Source: Hirudinaria manillensis (lineage: Eukaryota; Annelida; Clitellata; Hirudinida; Hirudinidae). Taken from it: a stretch of DNA of 64,000 bases. The notes beneath the pieces were generated by a model, which saw only the letters and a list, made by a program, of their open reading frames with translations, searched no databases and was not told the origin of the DNA. Made by a program: the position numbers and the translations under genes. Position 1 is the first letter of the stretch. Every line of letters starts with the position of its first letter. The DNA is taken from the NCBI GenBank assembly GCA_034509925.1, contig CM067533.1, forward strand, positions 3,176,535 to 3,240,534, in the 5' to 3' direction. Below, in pieces: positions 47,787-59,179 of this stretch.

Positions 47787-49091
47787 ATGGAGTCACAAGT
47801 TATTCTCGGAAGATATTTCCTCACTAAAAAACTAGGAGAAGGAGGCTACGGGCAGGTCTACAGTGCCGTTGACTTGAGCGATGGCACCGACGTTGCCGTC
47901 AAATTATCTTACGGATATGGTCCGACAAGAGATTGCAACGTGCTCGAGGCTAACATTCTAGCGGCATTTTCGAATATCGACTCCCCATTCAAAAACCTCG
48001 TGGTGAACTTGAAATCGTCGCACGTGTTCGACAACTGCGTAATCCTCGTGCTCGAATTATTATCGAACAACCTGAGGAAATACATAAAAGACAGGGCTTT
48101 GGAATGCTTGGACAAGATATCAAATTACGCCAAGCAAATGATAGATTTCCTTCTCTTCATGTCTCAGAGGAATGTCATTCACGGCGACATAAAGCCTGAA
48201 AACATCCTAGTCGATGAGGCAAGTGAAAGCATCAAATTTGCCGATTTCGGACTGGCGCACTGGCCCTGGTCTACGCATAAAGCGCATGTCATACAAACTT
48301 TGCCTTATCGCGCACCCGAAGTCCTATTGGGATACAACTACGACGCGACGGTCGATAGTTGGAGCGTAGGCTGCGTGCTGGTCGAGTGCCTGCTAAGTAA
48401 ACCGCTCTTCGGCGTAAGGGACGAATTACAACTCATGCAGAACATTGTCAAAATAATCGGGGCGCCCAGTCAACTTGTCATAAGCCAGGCACCCAAAAGA
48501 GACGAATACTTCTGGTTCGATCATGGATCTCGGCAATGGATCGTTAAAGGCCATCGATCGCCGGTGGTGCCGATGGGCTTGAGAAGATACATCAAGACTT
48601 ACCACCTCATCGATTCAAAGAGTCCCGACTTTGAGCATTTTATGGATCTCGTCGAAAACATGATGAGAGTGGACTCGTACACACGCTATTCGCCTGAGGA
48701 TTGCCTCATGCTCCCGTTCATAAACCGACCGGTGCCTCGTTTTGAGCACGGCAAGGACTCTGAAAGCAGAGACTCGCCTACGACGGAGATGAGCCGTTTG
48801 TCGCAAATGGCTAACATCGACGAGTGCATTTCTGAAGCTGCCGCTAAGATCTACGGAAATGTCAGGCATTCGATAAGACGTCAGAAAAAACTGGCGGTAT
48901 TGTCGTCCTGCCTTTTCCTAGAATGCCAAAGAAAGAACGTTCGTGGAGCCTGCAGACGGATTGTCGATGCGTCTGGACTGAACGAAAAGGTCATCAGGCG
49001 AGTAGCTAGAATCGTCAGAAAAATGTCGACTCGAGGCGTCAACGGGGTCGACCGAAGGAAAGAAAAGAAATACAGGCGTTCTGAAGAATGA
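47787..49091 (+). CDS. Array kinase, copy 4
   Basis: Protein identical to copy 1; Asp29 is GAC. TATA box at 47669. Distance from the previous start is 1901 bases, because of longer A-runs in the spacer. Confidence 0.93.
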   Translation: MESQVILGRYFLTKKLGEGGYGQVYSAVDLSDGTDVAVKLSYGYGPTRDCNVLEANILAAFSNIDSPFKNLVVNLKSSHVFDNCVILVLELLSNNLRKYIKDRALECLDKISNYAKQMIDFLLFMSQRNVIHGDIKPENILVDEASESIKFADFGLAHWPWSTHKAHVIQTLPYRAPEVLLGYNYDATVDSWSVGCVLVECLLSKPLFGVRDELQLMQNIVKIIGAPSQLVISQAPKRDEYFWFDHGSRQWIVKGHRSPVVPMGLRRYIKTYHLIDSKSPDFEHFMDLVENMMRVDSYTRYSPEDCLMLPFINRPVPRFEHGKDSESRDSPTTEMSRLSQMANIDECISEAAAKIYGNVRHSIRRQKKLAVLSSCLFLECQRKNVRGACRRIVDASGLNEKVIRRVARIVRKMSTRGVNGVDRRKEKKYRRSEE

Positions 49092-49687
49092 GCGGCACAT
49101 CGAGTTTTTAAATTGACGGTTTTAAAAATTAAAAAAAAAAACTTAACATCTAAAAAAACAAAATTGTCAACTTCACTTTTTATTTAAACCTATAGTTAAT
49201 TTAGGAATATTATAAATAAGTTCATTACAAATTTACAATAGATTTAACAACAAAAAAAAAATCAAAATTACATGTTTATATTTTATTTTTTTAAATATTA
49301 GGAGTTGAATATAAATTAAATCTTATTAAACATAAAAAATATAAATTAAATCTTAATAAATATTAAAATATAAATTATATCTTAATAAATATTAAAATAT
49401 AAATTAAATCTTATTAAATCTTAAAATATAAATTAAATCTTATTAAATATTAAAATATAAATTAAATCTTATTAAATATATAAAATACATCTCAACTTAG
49501 CGCGCGCGCGCGCCATTGTCTCATTACACATGCAGGCTCGTGCGCGCGCGAGGGCTTGGCCCTGGGGCCTATATAAACGCGAAAGGGCGCAATCAAGATT
49601 ATTTTCACGAGTCAAGCGGTCGAGACGGGTGGAGGACTAAAAGAGGCAGCTAATCTCGGTAGAAACGCTCGATTAACCATTAATAGC

Positions 49688-50992
49688 ATGGAGTCACAAG
49701 TTATTCTCGGAAGATATTTCCTCACTAAAAAACTAGGAGAAGGAGGCTACGGGCAGGTCTACAGTGCCGTTGACTTGAGCGATGGCACCGACGTTGCCGT
49801 CAAATTATCTTACGGATATGGTCCGACAAGAGATTGCAACGTGCTCGAGGCTAACATTCTAGCGGCATTTTCGAATATCGACTCCCCATTCAAAAACCTC
49901 GTGGTGAACTTGAAATCGTCGCACGTGTTCGACAACTGCGTAATCCTCGTGCTCGAATTATTATCGAACAACCTGAGGAAATACATAAAAGACAGGGCTT
50001 TGGAATGCTTGGACAAGATATCAAATTACGCCAAGCAAATGATAGATTTCCTTCTCTTCATGTCTCAGAGGAATGTCATTCACGGCGACATAAAGCCTGA
50101 AAACATCCTAGTCGATGAGGCAAGTGAAAGCATCAAATTTGCCGATTTCGGACTGGCGCACTGGCCCTGGTCTACGCATAAAGCGCATGTCATACAAACT
50201 TTGCCTTATCGCGCACCCGAAGTCCTATTGGGATACAACTACGACGCGACGGTCGATAGTTGGAGCGTAGGCTGCGTGCTGGTCGAGTGCCTGCTAAGTA
50301 AACCGCTCTTCGGCGTAAGGGACGAATTACAACTCATGCAGAACATTGTCAAAATAATCGGGGCGCCCAGTCAACTTGTCATAAGCCAGGCACCCAAAAG
50401 AGACGAATACTTCTGGTTCGATCATGGATCTCGGCAATGGATCGTTAAAGGCCATCGATCGCCGGTGGTGCCGATGGGCTTGAGAAGATACATCAAGACT
50501 TACCACCTCATCGATTCAAAGAGTCCCGACTTTGAGCATTTTATGGATCTCGTCGAAAACATGATGAGAGTGGACTCGTACACACGCTATTCGCCTGAGG
50601 ATTGCCTCATGCTCCCGTTCATAAACCGACCGGTGCCTCGTTTTGAGCACGGCAAGGACTCTGAAAGCAGAGACTCGCCTACGACGGAGATGAGCCGTTT
50701 GTCGCAAATGGCTAACATCGACGAGTGCATTTCTGAAGCTGCCGCTAAGATCTACGGAAATGTCAGGCATTCGATAAGACGTCAGAAAAAACTGGCGGTA
50801 TTGTCGTCCTGCCTTTTCCTAGAATGCCAAAGAAAGAACGTTCGTGGAGCCTGCAGACGGATTGTCGATGCGTCTGGACTGAACGAAAAGGTCATCAGGC
50901 GAGTAGCTAGAATCGTCAGAAAAATGTCGACTCGAGGCGTCAACGGGGTCGACCGAAGGAAAGAAAAGAAATACAGGCGTTCTGAAGAATGA
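49688..50992 (+). CDS. Array kinase, copy 5
   Basis: Protein identical to copy 1; Asp29 is GAC. TATA box at 49570. Distance from the previous start is 1901 bases. Confidence 0.93.
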   Translation: MESQVILGRYFLTKKLGEGGYGQVYSAVDLSDGTDVAVKLSYGYGPTRDCNVLEANILAAFSNIDSPFKNLVVNLKSSHVFDNCVILVLELLSNNLRKYIKDRALECLDKISNYAKQMIDFLLFMSQRNVIHGDIKPENILVDEASESIKFADFGLAHWPWSTHKAHVIQTLPYRAPEVLLGYNYDATVDSWSVGCVLVECLLSKPLFGVRDELQLMQNIVKIIGAPSQLVISQAPKRDEYFWFDHGSRQWIVKGHRSPVVPMGLRRYIKTYHLIDSKSPDFEHFMDLVENMMRVDSYTRYSPEDCLMLPFINRPVPRFEHGKDSESRDSPTTEMSRLSQMANIDECISEAAAKIYGNVRHSIRRQKKLAVLSSCLFLECQRKNVRGACRRIVDASGLNEKVIRRVARIVRKMSTRGVNGVDRRKEKKYRRSEE

Positions 50993-51586
50993 GCGGCACA
51001 TCGAGTTTTTAAATTGACGGTTTTAAAAATTAAAAAAAAACTTAACATCTAAAAAAACAAAATTGTCAACTTCACTTTTTATTTAAACCTATAGTTAATT
51101 TAGGAATATTATAAATAAGTTCATTACAAATTTACAATAGATTTAACAACAAAAAAAAAATCAAAATTACATGTTTATATTTTATTTTTTTAAATATTAG
51201 GAGTTGAATATAAATTAAATCTTATTAAACATAAAAAATATAAATTAAATCTTAATAAATATTAAAATATAAATTATATCTTAATAAATATTAAAATATA
51301 AATTAAATCTTATTAAATCTTAAAATATAAATTAAATCTTATTAAATATTAAAATATAAATTAAATCTTATTAAATATATAAAATACATCTCAACTTAGC
51401 GCGCGCGCGCGCCATTGTCTCATTACACATGCAGGCTCGTGCGCGCGCGAGGGCTTGGCCCTGGGGCCTATATAAACGCGAAAGGGCGCAATCAAGATTA
51501 TTTTCACGAGTCAAGCGGTCGAGACGGGTGGAGGACTAAAAGAGGCAGCTAATCTCGGTAGAAACGCTCGATTAACCATTAATAGC

Positions 51587-52891
51587 ATGGAGTCACAAGT
51601 TATTCTCGGAAGATATTTCCTCACTAAAAAACTAGGAGAAGGAGGCTACGGGCAGGTCTACAGTGCCGTTGACTTGAGCGATGGCACCGACGTTGCCGTC
51701 AAATTATCTTACGGATATGGTCCGACAAGAGATTGCAACGTGCTCGAGGCTAACATTCTAGCGGCATTTTCGAATATCGACTCCCCATTCAAAAACCTCG
51801 TGGTGAACTTGAAATCGTCGCACGTGTTCGACAACTGCGTAATCCTCGTGCTCGAATTATTATCGAACAACCTGAGGAAATACATAAAAGACAGGGCTTT
51901 GGAATGCTTGGACAAGATATCAAATTACGCCAAGCAAATGATAGATTTCCTTCTCTTCATGTCTCAGAGGAATGTCATTCACGGCGACATAAAGCCTGAA
52001 AACATCCTAGTCGATGAGGCAAGTGAAAGCATCAAATTTGCCGATTTCGGACTGGCGCACTGGCCCTGGTCTACGCATAAAGCGCATGTCATACAAACTT
52101 TGCCTTATCGCGCACCCGAAGTCCTATTGGGATACAACTACGACGCGACGGTCGATAGTTGGAGCGTAGGCTGCGTGCTGGTCGAGTGCCTGCTAAGTAA
52201 ACCGCTCTTCGGCGTAAGGGACGAATTACAACTCATGCAGAACATTGTCAAAATAATCGGGGCGCCCAGTCAACTTGTCATAAGCCAGGCACCCAAAAGA
52301 GACGAATACTTCTGGTTCGATCATGGATCTCGGCAATGGATCGTTAAAGGCCATCGATCGCCGGTGGTGCCGATGGGCTTGAGAAGATACATCAAGACTT
52401 ACCACCTCATCGATTCAAAGAGTCCCGACTTTGAGCATTTTATGGATCTCGTCGAAAACATGATGAGAGTGGACTCGTACACACGCTATTCGCCTGAGGA
52501 TTGCCTCATGCTCCCGTTCATAAACCGACCGGTGCCTCGTTTTGAGCACGGCAAGGACTCTGAAAGCAGAGACTCGCCTACGACGGAGATGAGCCGTTTG
52601 TCGCAAATGGCTAACATCGACGAGTGCATTTCTGAAGCTGCCGCTAAGATCTACGGAAATGTCAGGCATTCGATAAGACGTCAGAAAAAACTGGCGGTAT
52701 TGTCGTCCTGCCTTTTCCTAGAATGCCAAAGAAAGAACGTTCGTGGAGCCTGCAGACGGATTGTCGATGCGTCTGGACTGAACGAAAAGGTCATCAGGCG
52801 AGTAGCTAGAATCGTCAGAAAAATGTCGACTCGAGGCGTCAACGGGGTCGACCGAAGGAAAGAAAAGAAATACAGGCGTTCTGAAGAATGA
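51587..52891 (+). CDS. Array kinase, copy 6
   Basis: Protein identical to copy 1; Asp29 is GAC. TATA box at 51469. Distance from the previous start is 1899 bases. Confidence 0.93.
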   Translation: MESQVILGRYFLTKKLGEGGYGQVYSAVDLSDGTDVAVKLSYGYGPTRDCNVLEANILAAFSNIDSPFKNLVVNLKSSHVFDNCVILVLELLSNNLRKYIKDRALECLDKISNYAKQMIDFLLFMSQRNVIHGDIKPENILVDEASESIKFADFGLAHWPWSTHKAHVIQTLPYRAPEVLLGYNYDATVDSWSVGCVLVECLLSKPLFGVRDELQLMQNIVKIIGAPSQLVISQAPKRDEYFWFDHGSRQWIVKGHRSPVVPMGLRRYIKTYHLIDSKSPDFEHFMDLVENMMRVDSYTRYSPEDCLMLPFINRPVPRFEHGKDSESRDSPTTEMSRLSQMANIDECISEAAAKIYGNVRHSIRRQKKLAVLSSCLFLECQRKNVRGACRRIVDASGLNEKVIRRVARIVRKMSTRGVNGVDRRKEKKYRRSEE

Positions 52892-53485
52892 GCGGCACAT
52901 CGAGTTTTTAAATTGACGGTTTTAAAAATTAAAAAAAAACTTAACATCTAAAAAAACAAAATTGTCAACTTCACTTTTTATTTAAACCTATAGTTAATTT
53001 AGGAATATTATAAATAAGTTCATTACAAATTTACAATAGATTTAACAACAAAAAAAAAATCAAAATTACATGTTTATATTTTATTTTTTTAAATATTAGG
53101 AGTTGAATATAAATTAAATCTTATTAAACATAAAAAATATAAATTAAATCTTAATAAATATTAAAATATAAATTATATCTTAATAAATATTAAAATATAA
53201 ATTAAATCTTATTAAATCTTAAAATATAAATTAAATCTTATTAAATATTAAAATATAAATTAAATCTTATTAAATATATAAAATACATCTCAACTTAGCG
53301 CGCGCGCGCGCCATTGTCTCATTACACATGCAGGCTCGTGCGCGCGCGAGGGCTTGGCCCTGGGGCCTATATAAACGCGAAAGGGCGCAATCAAGATTAT
53401 TTTCACGAGTCAAGCGGTCGAGACGGGTGGAGGACTAAAAGAGGCAGCTAATCTCGGTAGAAACGCTCGATTAACCATTAATAGC

Positions 53486-54790
53486 ATGGAGTCACAAGTT
53501 ATTCTCGGAAGATATTTCCTCACTAAAAAACTAGGAGAAGGAGGCTACGGGCAGGTCTACAGTGCCGTTGACTTGAGCGATGGCACCGACGTTGCCGTCA
53601 AATTATCTTACGGATATGGTCCGACAAGAGATTGCAACGTGCTCGAGGCTAACATTCTAGCGGCATTTTCGAATATCGACTCCCCATTCAAAAACCTCGT
53701 GGTGAACTTGAAATCGTCGCACGTGTTCGACAACTGCGTAATCCTCGTGCTCGAATTATTATCGAACAACCTGAGGAAATACATAAAAGACAGGGCTTTG
53801 GAATGCTTGGACAAGATATCAAATTACGCCAAGCAAATGATAGATTTCCTTCTCTTCATGTCTCAGAGGAATGTCATTCACGGCGACATAAAGCCTGAAA
53901 ACATCCTAGTCGATGAGGCAAGTGAAAGCATCAAATTTGCCGATTTCGGACTGGCGCACTGGCCCTGGTCTACGCATAAAGCGCATGTCATACAAACTTT
54001 GCCTTATCGCGCACCCGAAGTCCTATTGGGATACAACTACGACGCGACGGTCGATAGTTGGAGCGTAGGCTGCGTGCTGGTCGAGTGCCTGCTAAGTAAA
54101 CCGCTCTTCGGCGTAAGGGACGAATTACAACTCATGCAGAACATTGTCAAAATAATCGGGGCGCCCAGTCAACTTGTCATAAGCCAGGCACCCAAAAGAG
54201 ACGAATACTTCTGGTTCGATCATGGATCTCGGCAATGGATCGTTAAAGGCCATCGATCGCCGGTGGTGCCGATGGGCTTGAGAAGATACATCAAGACTTA
54301 CCACCTCATCGATTCAAAGAGTCCCGACTTTGAGCATTTTATGGATCTCGTCGAAAACATGATGAGAGTGGACTCGTACACACGCTATTCGCCTGAGGAT
54401 TGCCTCATGCTCCCGTTCATAAACCGACCGGTGCCTCGTTTTGAGCACGGCAAGGACTCTGAAAGCAGAGACTCGCCTACGACGGAGATGAGCCGTTTGT
54501 CGCAAATGGCTAACATCGACGAGTGCATTTCTGAAGCTGCCGCTAAGATCTACGGAAATGTCAGGCATTCGATAAGACGTCAGAAAAAACTGGCGGTATT
54601 GTCGTCCTGCCTTTTCCTAGAATGCCAAAGAAAGAACGTTCGTGGAGCCTGCAGACGGATTGTCGATGCGTCTGGACTGAACGAAAAGGTCATCAGGCGA
54701 GTAGCTAGAATCGTCAGAAAAATGTCGACTCGAGGCGTCAACGGGGTCGACCGAAGGAAAGAAAAGAAATACAGGCGTTCTGAAGAATGA
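53486..54790 (+). CDS. Array kinase, copy 7
   Basis: Protein identical to copy 1; the last copy with GAC at Asp29. TATA box at 53368. Confidence 0.93.
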   Translation: MESQVILGRYFLTKKLGEGGYGQVYSAVDLSDGTDVAVKLSYGYGPTRDCNVLEANILAAFSNIDSPFKNLVVNLKSSHVFDNCVILVLELLSNNLRKYIKDRALECLDKISNYAKQMIDFLLFMSQRNVIHGDIKPENILVDEASESIKFADFGLAHWPWSTHKAHVIQTLPYRAPEVLLGYNYDATVDSWSVGCVLVECLLSKPLFGVRDELQLMQNIVKIIGAPSQLVISQAPKRDEYFWFDHGSRQWIVKGHRSPVVPMGLRRYIKTYHLIDSKSPDFEHFMDLVENMMRVDSYTRYSPEDCLMLPFINRPVPRFEHGKDSESRDSPTTEMSRLSQMANIDECISEAAAKIYGNVRHSIRRQKKLAVLSSCLFLECQRKNVRGACRRIVDASGLNEKVIRRVARIVRKMSTRGVNGVDRRKEKKYRRSEE

Positions 54791-55384
54791 GCGGCACATC
54801 GAGTTTTTAAATTGACGGTTTTAAAAATTAAAAAAAAAACTTAACATCTAAAAAAACAAAATTGTCAACTTCACTTTTTATTTAAACCTATAGTTAATTT
54901 AGGAATATTATAAATAAGTTCATTACAAATTTACAATAGATTTAACAACAAAAAAAAATCAAAATTACATGTTTATATTTTATTTTTTTAAATATTAGGA
55001 GTTGAATATAAATTAAATCTTATTAAACATAAAAAATATAAATTAAATCTTAATAAATATTAAAATATAAATTATATCTTAATAAATATTAAAATATAAA
55101 TTAAATCTTATTAAATCTTAAAATATAAATTAAATCTTATTAAATATTAAAATATAAATTAAATCTTATTAAATATATAAAATACATCTCAACTTAGCGC
55201 GCGCGCGCGCCATTGTCTCATTACACATGCAGGCTCGTGCGCGCGCGAGGGCTTGGCCCTGGGGCCTATATAAACGCGAAAGGGCGCAATCAAGATTATT
55301 TTCACGAGTCAAGCGGTCGAGACGGGTGGAGGACTAAAAGAGGCAGCTAATCTCGGTAGAAACGCTCGATTAACCATTAATAGC

Positions 55385-56689
55385 ATGGAGTCACAAGTTA
55401 TTCTCGGAAGATATTTCCTCACTAAAAAACTAGGAGAAGGAGGCTACGGGCAGGTCTACAGTGCCGTTGATTTGAGCGATGGCACCGACGTTGCCGTCAA
55501 ATTATCTTACGGATATGGTCCGACAAGAGATTGCAACGTGCTCGAGGCTAACATTCTAGCGGCATTTTCGAATATCGACTCCCCATTCAAAAACCTCGTG
55601 GTGAACTTGAAATCGTCGCACGTGTTCGACAACTGCGTAATCCTCGTGCTCGAATTATTATCGAACAACCTGAGGAAATACATAAAAGACAGGGCTTTGG
55701 AATGCTTGGACAAGATATCAAATTACGCCAAGCAAATGATAGATTTCCTTCTCTTCATGTCTCAGAGGAATGTCATTCACGGCGACATAAAGCCTGAAAA
55801 CATCCTAGTCGATGAGGCAAGTGAAAGCATCAAATTTGCCGATTTCGGACTGGCGCACTGGCCCTGGTCTACGCATAAAGCGCATGTCATACAAACTTTG
55901 CCTTATCGCGCACCCGAAGTCCTATTGGGATACAACTACGACGCGACGGTCGATAGTTGGAGCGTAGGCTGCGTGCTGGTCGAGTGCCTGCTAAGTAAAC
56001 CGCTCTTCGGCGTAAGGGACGAATTACAACTCATGCAGAACATTGTCAAAATAATCGGGGCGCCCAGTCAACTTGTCATAAGCCAGGCACCCAAAAGAGA
56101 CGAATACTTCTGGTTCGATCATGGATCTCGGCAATGGATCGTTAAAGGCCATCGATCGCCGGTGGTGCCGATGGGCTTGAGAAGATACATCAAGACTTAC
56201 CACCTCATCGATTCAAAGAGTCCCGACTTTGAGCATTTTATGGATCTCGTCGAAAACATGATGAGAGTGGACTCGTACACACGCTATTCGCCTGAGGATT
56301 GCCTCATGCTCCCGTTCATAAACCGACCGGTGCCTCGTTTTGAGCACGGCAAGGACTCTGAAAGCAGAGACTCGCCTACGACGGAGATGAGCCGTTTGTC
56401 GCAAATGGCTAACATCGACGAGTGCATTTCTGAAGCTGCCGCTAAGATCTACGGAAATGTCAGGCATTCGATAAGACGTCAGAAAAAACTGGCGGTATTG
56501 TCGTCCTGCCTTTTCCTAGAATGCCAAAGAAAGAACGTTCGTGGAGCCTGCAGACGGATTGTCGATGCGTCTGGACTGAACGAAAAGGTCATCAGGCGAG
56601 TAGCTAGAATCGTCAGAAAAATGTCGACTCGAGGCGTCAACGGGGTCGACCGAAGGAAAGAAAAGAAATACAGGCGTTCTGAAGAATGA
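55385..56689 (+). CDS. Array kinase, copy 8
   Basis: Protein identical to copy 1; Asp29 returns to GAT, as in copy 1 and copies 9-12. TATA box at 55267. Confidence 0.93.
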   Translation: MESQVILGRYFLTKKLGEGGYGQVYSAVDLSDGTDVAVKLSYGYGPTRDCNVLEANILAAFSNIDSPFKNLVVNLKSSHVFDNCVILVLELLSNNLRKYIKDRALECLDKISNYAKQMIDFLLFMSQRNVIHGDIKPENILVDEASESIKFADFGLAHWPWSTHKAHVIQTLPYRAPEVLLGYNYDATVDSWSVGCVLVECLLSKPLFGVRDELQLMQNIVKIIGAPSQLVISQAPKRDEYFWFDHGSRQWIVKGHRSPVVPMGLRRYIKTYHLIDSKSPDFEHFMDLVENMMRVDSYTRYSPEDCLMLPFINRPVPRFEHGKDSESRDSPTTEMSRLSQMANIDECISEAAAKIYGNVRHSIRRQKKLAVLSSCLFLECQRKNVRGACRRIVDASGLNEKVIRRVARIVRKMSTRGVNGVDRRKEKKYRRSEE

Positions 56690-57282
56690 GCGGCACATCG
56701 AGTTTTTAAATTGACGGTTTTAAAAATTAAAAAAAAACTTAACATCTAAAAAAACAAAATTGTCAACTTCACTTTTTATTTAAACCTATAGTTAATTTAG
56801 GAATATTATAAATAAGTTCATTACAAATTTACAATAGATTTAACAACAAAAAAAAATCAAAATTACATGTTTATATTTTATTTTTTTAAATATTAGGAGT
56901 TGAATATAAATTAAATCTTATTAAACATAAAAAATATAAATTAAATCTTAATAAATATTAAAATATAAATTATATCTTAATAAATATTAAAATATAAATT
57001 AAATCTTATTAAATCTTAAAATATAAATTAAATCTTATTAAATATTAAAATATAAATTAAATCTTATTAAATATATAAAATACATCTCAACTTAGCGCGC
57101 GCGCGCGCCATTGTCTCATTACACATGCAGGCTCGTGCGCGCGCGAGGGCTTGGCCCTGGGGCCTATATAAACGCGAAAGGGCGCAATCAAGATTATTTT
57201 CACGAGTCAAGCGGTCGAGACGGGTGGAGGACTAAAAGAGGCAGCTAATCTCGGTAGAAACGCTCGATTAACCATTAATAGC

Positions 57283-58587
57283 ATGGAGTCACAAGTTATT
57301 CTCGGAAGATATTTCCTCACTAAAAAACTAGGAGAAGGAGGCTACGGGCAGGTCTACAGTGCCGTTGATTTGAGCGATGGCACCGACGTTGCCGTCAAAT
57401 TATCTTACGGATATGGTCCGACAAGAGATTGCAACGTGCTCGAGGCTAACATTCTAGCGGCATTTTCGAATATCGACTCCCCATTCAAAAACCTCGTGGT
57501 GAACTTGAAATCGTCGCACGTGTTCGACAACTGCGTAATCCTCGTGCTCGAATTATTATCGAACAACCTGAGGAAATACATAAAAGACAGGGCTTTGGAA
57601 TGCTTGGACAAGATATCAAATTACGCCAAGCAAATGATAGATTTCCTTCTCTTCATGTCTCAGAGGAATGTCATTCACGGCGACATAAAGCCTGAAAACA
57701 TCCTAGTCGATGAGGCAAGTGAAAGCATCAAATTTGCCGATTTCGGACTGGCGCACTGGCCCTGGTCTACGCATAAAGCGCATGTCATACAAACTTTGCC
57801 TTATCGCGCACCCGAAGTCCTATTGGGATACAACTACGACGCGACGGTCGATAGTTGGAGCGTAGGCTGCGTGCTGGTCGAGTGCCTGCTAAGTAAACCG
57901 CTCTTCGGCGTAAGGGACGAATTACAACTCATGCAGAACATTGTCAAAATAATCGGGGCGCCCAGTCAACTTGTCATAAGCCAGGCACCCAAAAGAGACG
58001 AATACTTCTGGTTCGATCATGGATCTCGGCAATGGATCGTTAAAGGCCATCGATCGCCGGTGGTGCCGATGGGCTTGAGAAGATACATCAAGACTTACCA
58101 CCTCATCGATTCAAAGAGTCCCGACTTTGAGCATTTTATGGATCTCGTCGAAAACATGATGAGAGTGGACTCGTACACACGCTATTCGCCTGAGGATTGC
58201 CTCATGCTCCCGTTCATAAACCGACCGGTGCCTCGTTTTGAGCACGGCAAGGACTCTGAAAGCAGAGACTCGCCTACGACGGAGATGAGCCGTTTGTCGC
58301 AAATGGCTAACATCGACGAGTGCATTTCTGAAGCTGCCGCTAAGATCTACGGAAATGTCAGGCATTCGATAAGACGTCAGAAAAAACTGGCGGTATTGTC
58401 GTCCTGCCTTTTCCTAGAATGCCAAAGAAAGAACGTTCGTGGAGCCTGCAGACGGATTGTCGATGCGTCTGGACTGAACGAAAAGGTCATCAGGCGAGTA
58501 GCTAGAATCGTCAGAAAAATGTCGACTCGAGGCGTCAACGGGGTCGACCGAAGGAAAGAAAAGAAATACAGGCGTTCTGAAGAATGA
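57283..58587 (+). CDS. Array kinase, copy 9
   Basis: Protein identical to copy 1; Asp29 GAT. TATA box at 57165. Its downstream spacer has an uninterrupted A-run after TTTAAC (58738-58753) where most units read AACAAC, a variant shared with the left-border fragment's spacer. Confidence 0.93.
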   Translation: MESQVILGRYFLTKKLGEGGYGQVYSAVDLSDGTDVAVKLSYGYGPTRDCNVLEANILAAFSNIDSPFKNLVVNLKSSHVFDNCVILVLELLSNNLRKYIKDRALECLDKISNYAKQMIDFLLFMSQRNVIHGDIKPENILVDEASESIKFADFGLAHWPWSTHKAHVIQTLPYRAPEVLLGYNYDATVDSWSVGCVLVECLLSKPLFGVRDELQLMQNIVKIIGAPSQLVISQAPKRDEYFWFDHGSRQWIVKGHRSPVVPMGLRRYIKTYHLIDSKSPDFEHFMDLVENMMRVDSYTRYSPEDCLMLPFINRPVPRFEHGKDSESRDSPTTEMSRLSQMANIDECISEAAAKIYGNVRHSIRRQKKLAVLSSCLFLECQRKNVRGACRRIVDASGLNEKVIRRVARIVRKMSTRGVNGVDRRKEKKYRRSEE

Positions 58588-59179
58588 GCGGCACATCGAG
58601 TTTTTAAATTGACGGTTTTAAAAATTAAAAAAAAACTTAACATCTAAAAAAACAAAATTGTCAACTTCACTTTTTATTTAAACCTATAGTTAATTTAGGA
58701 ATATTATAAATAAGTTCATTACAAATTTACAATAGATTTAACAAAAAAAAAAATCAAAATTACATGTTTATATTTTATTTTTTTAAATATTAGGAGTTGA
58801 ATATAAATTAAATCTTATTAAACATAAAAAATATAAATTAAATCTTAATAAATATTAAAATATAAATTATATCTTAATAAATATTAAAATATAAATTAAA
58901 TCTTATTAAATCTTAAAATATAAATTAAATCTTATTAAATATTAAAATATAAATTAAATCTTATTAAATATATAAAATACATCTCAACTTAGCGCGCGCG
59001 CGCGCCATTGTCTCATTACACATGCAGGCTCGTGCGCGCGCGAGGGCTTGGCCCTGGGGCCTATATAAACGCGAAAGGGCGCAATCAAGATTATTTTCAC
59101 GAGTCAAGCGGTCGAGACGGGTGGAGGACTAAAAGAGGCAGCTAATCTCGGTAGAAACGCTCGATTAACCATTAATAGC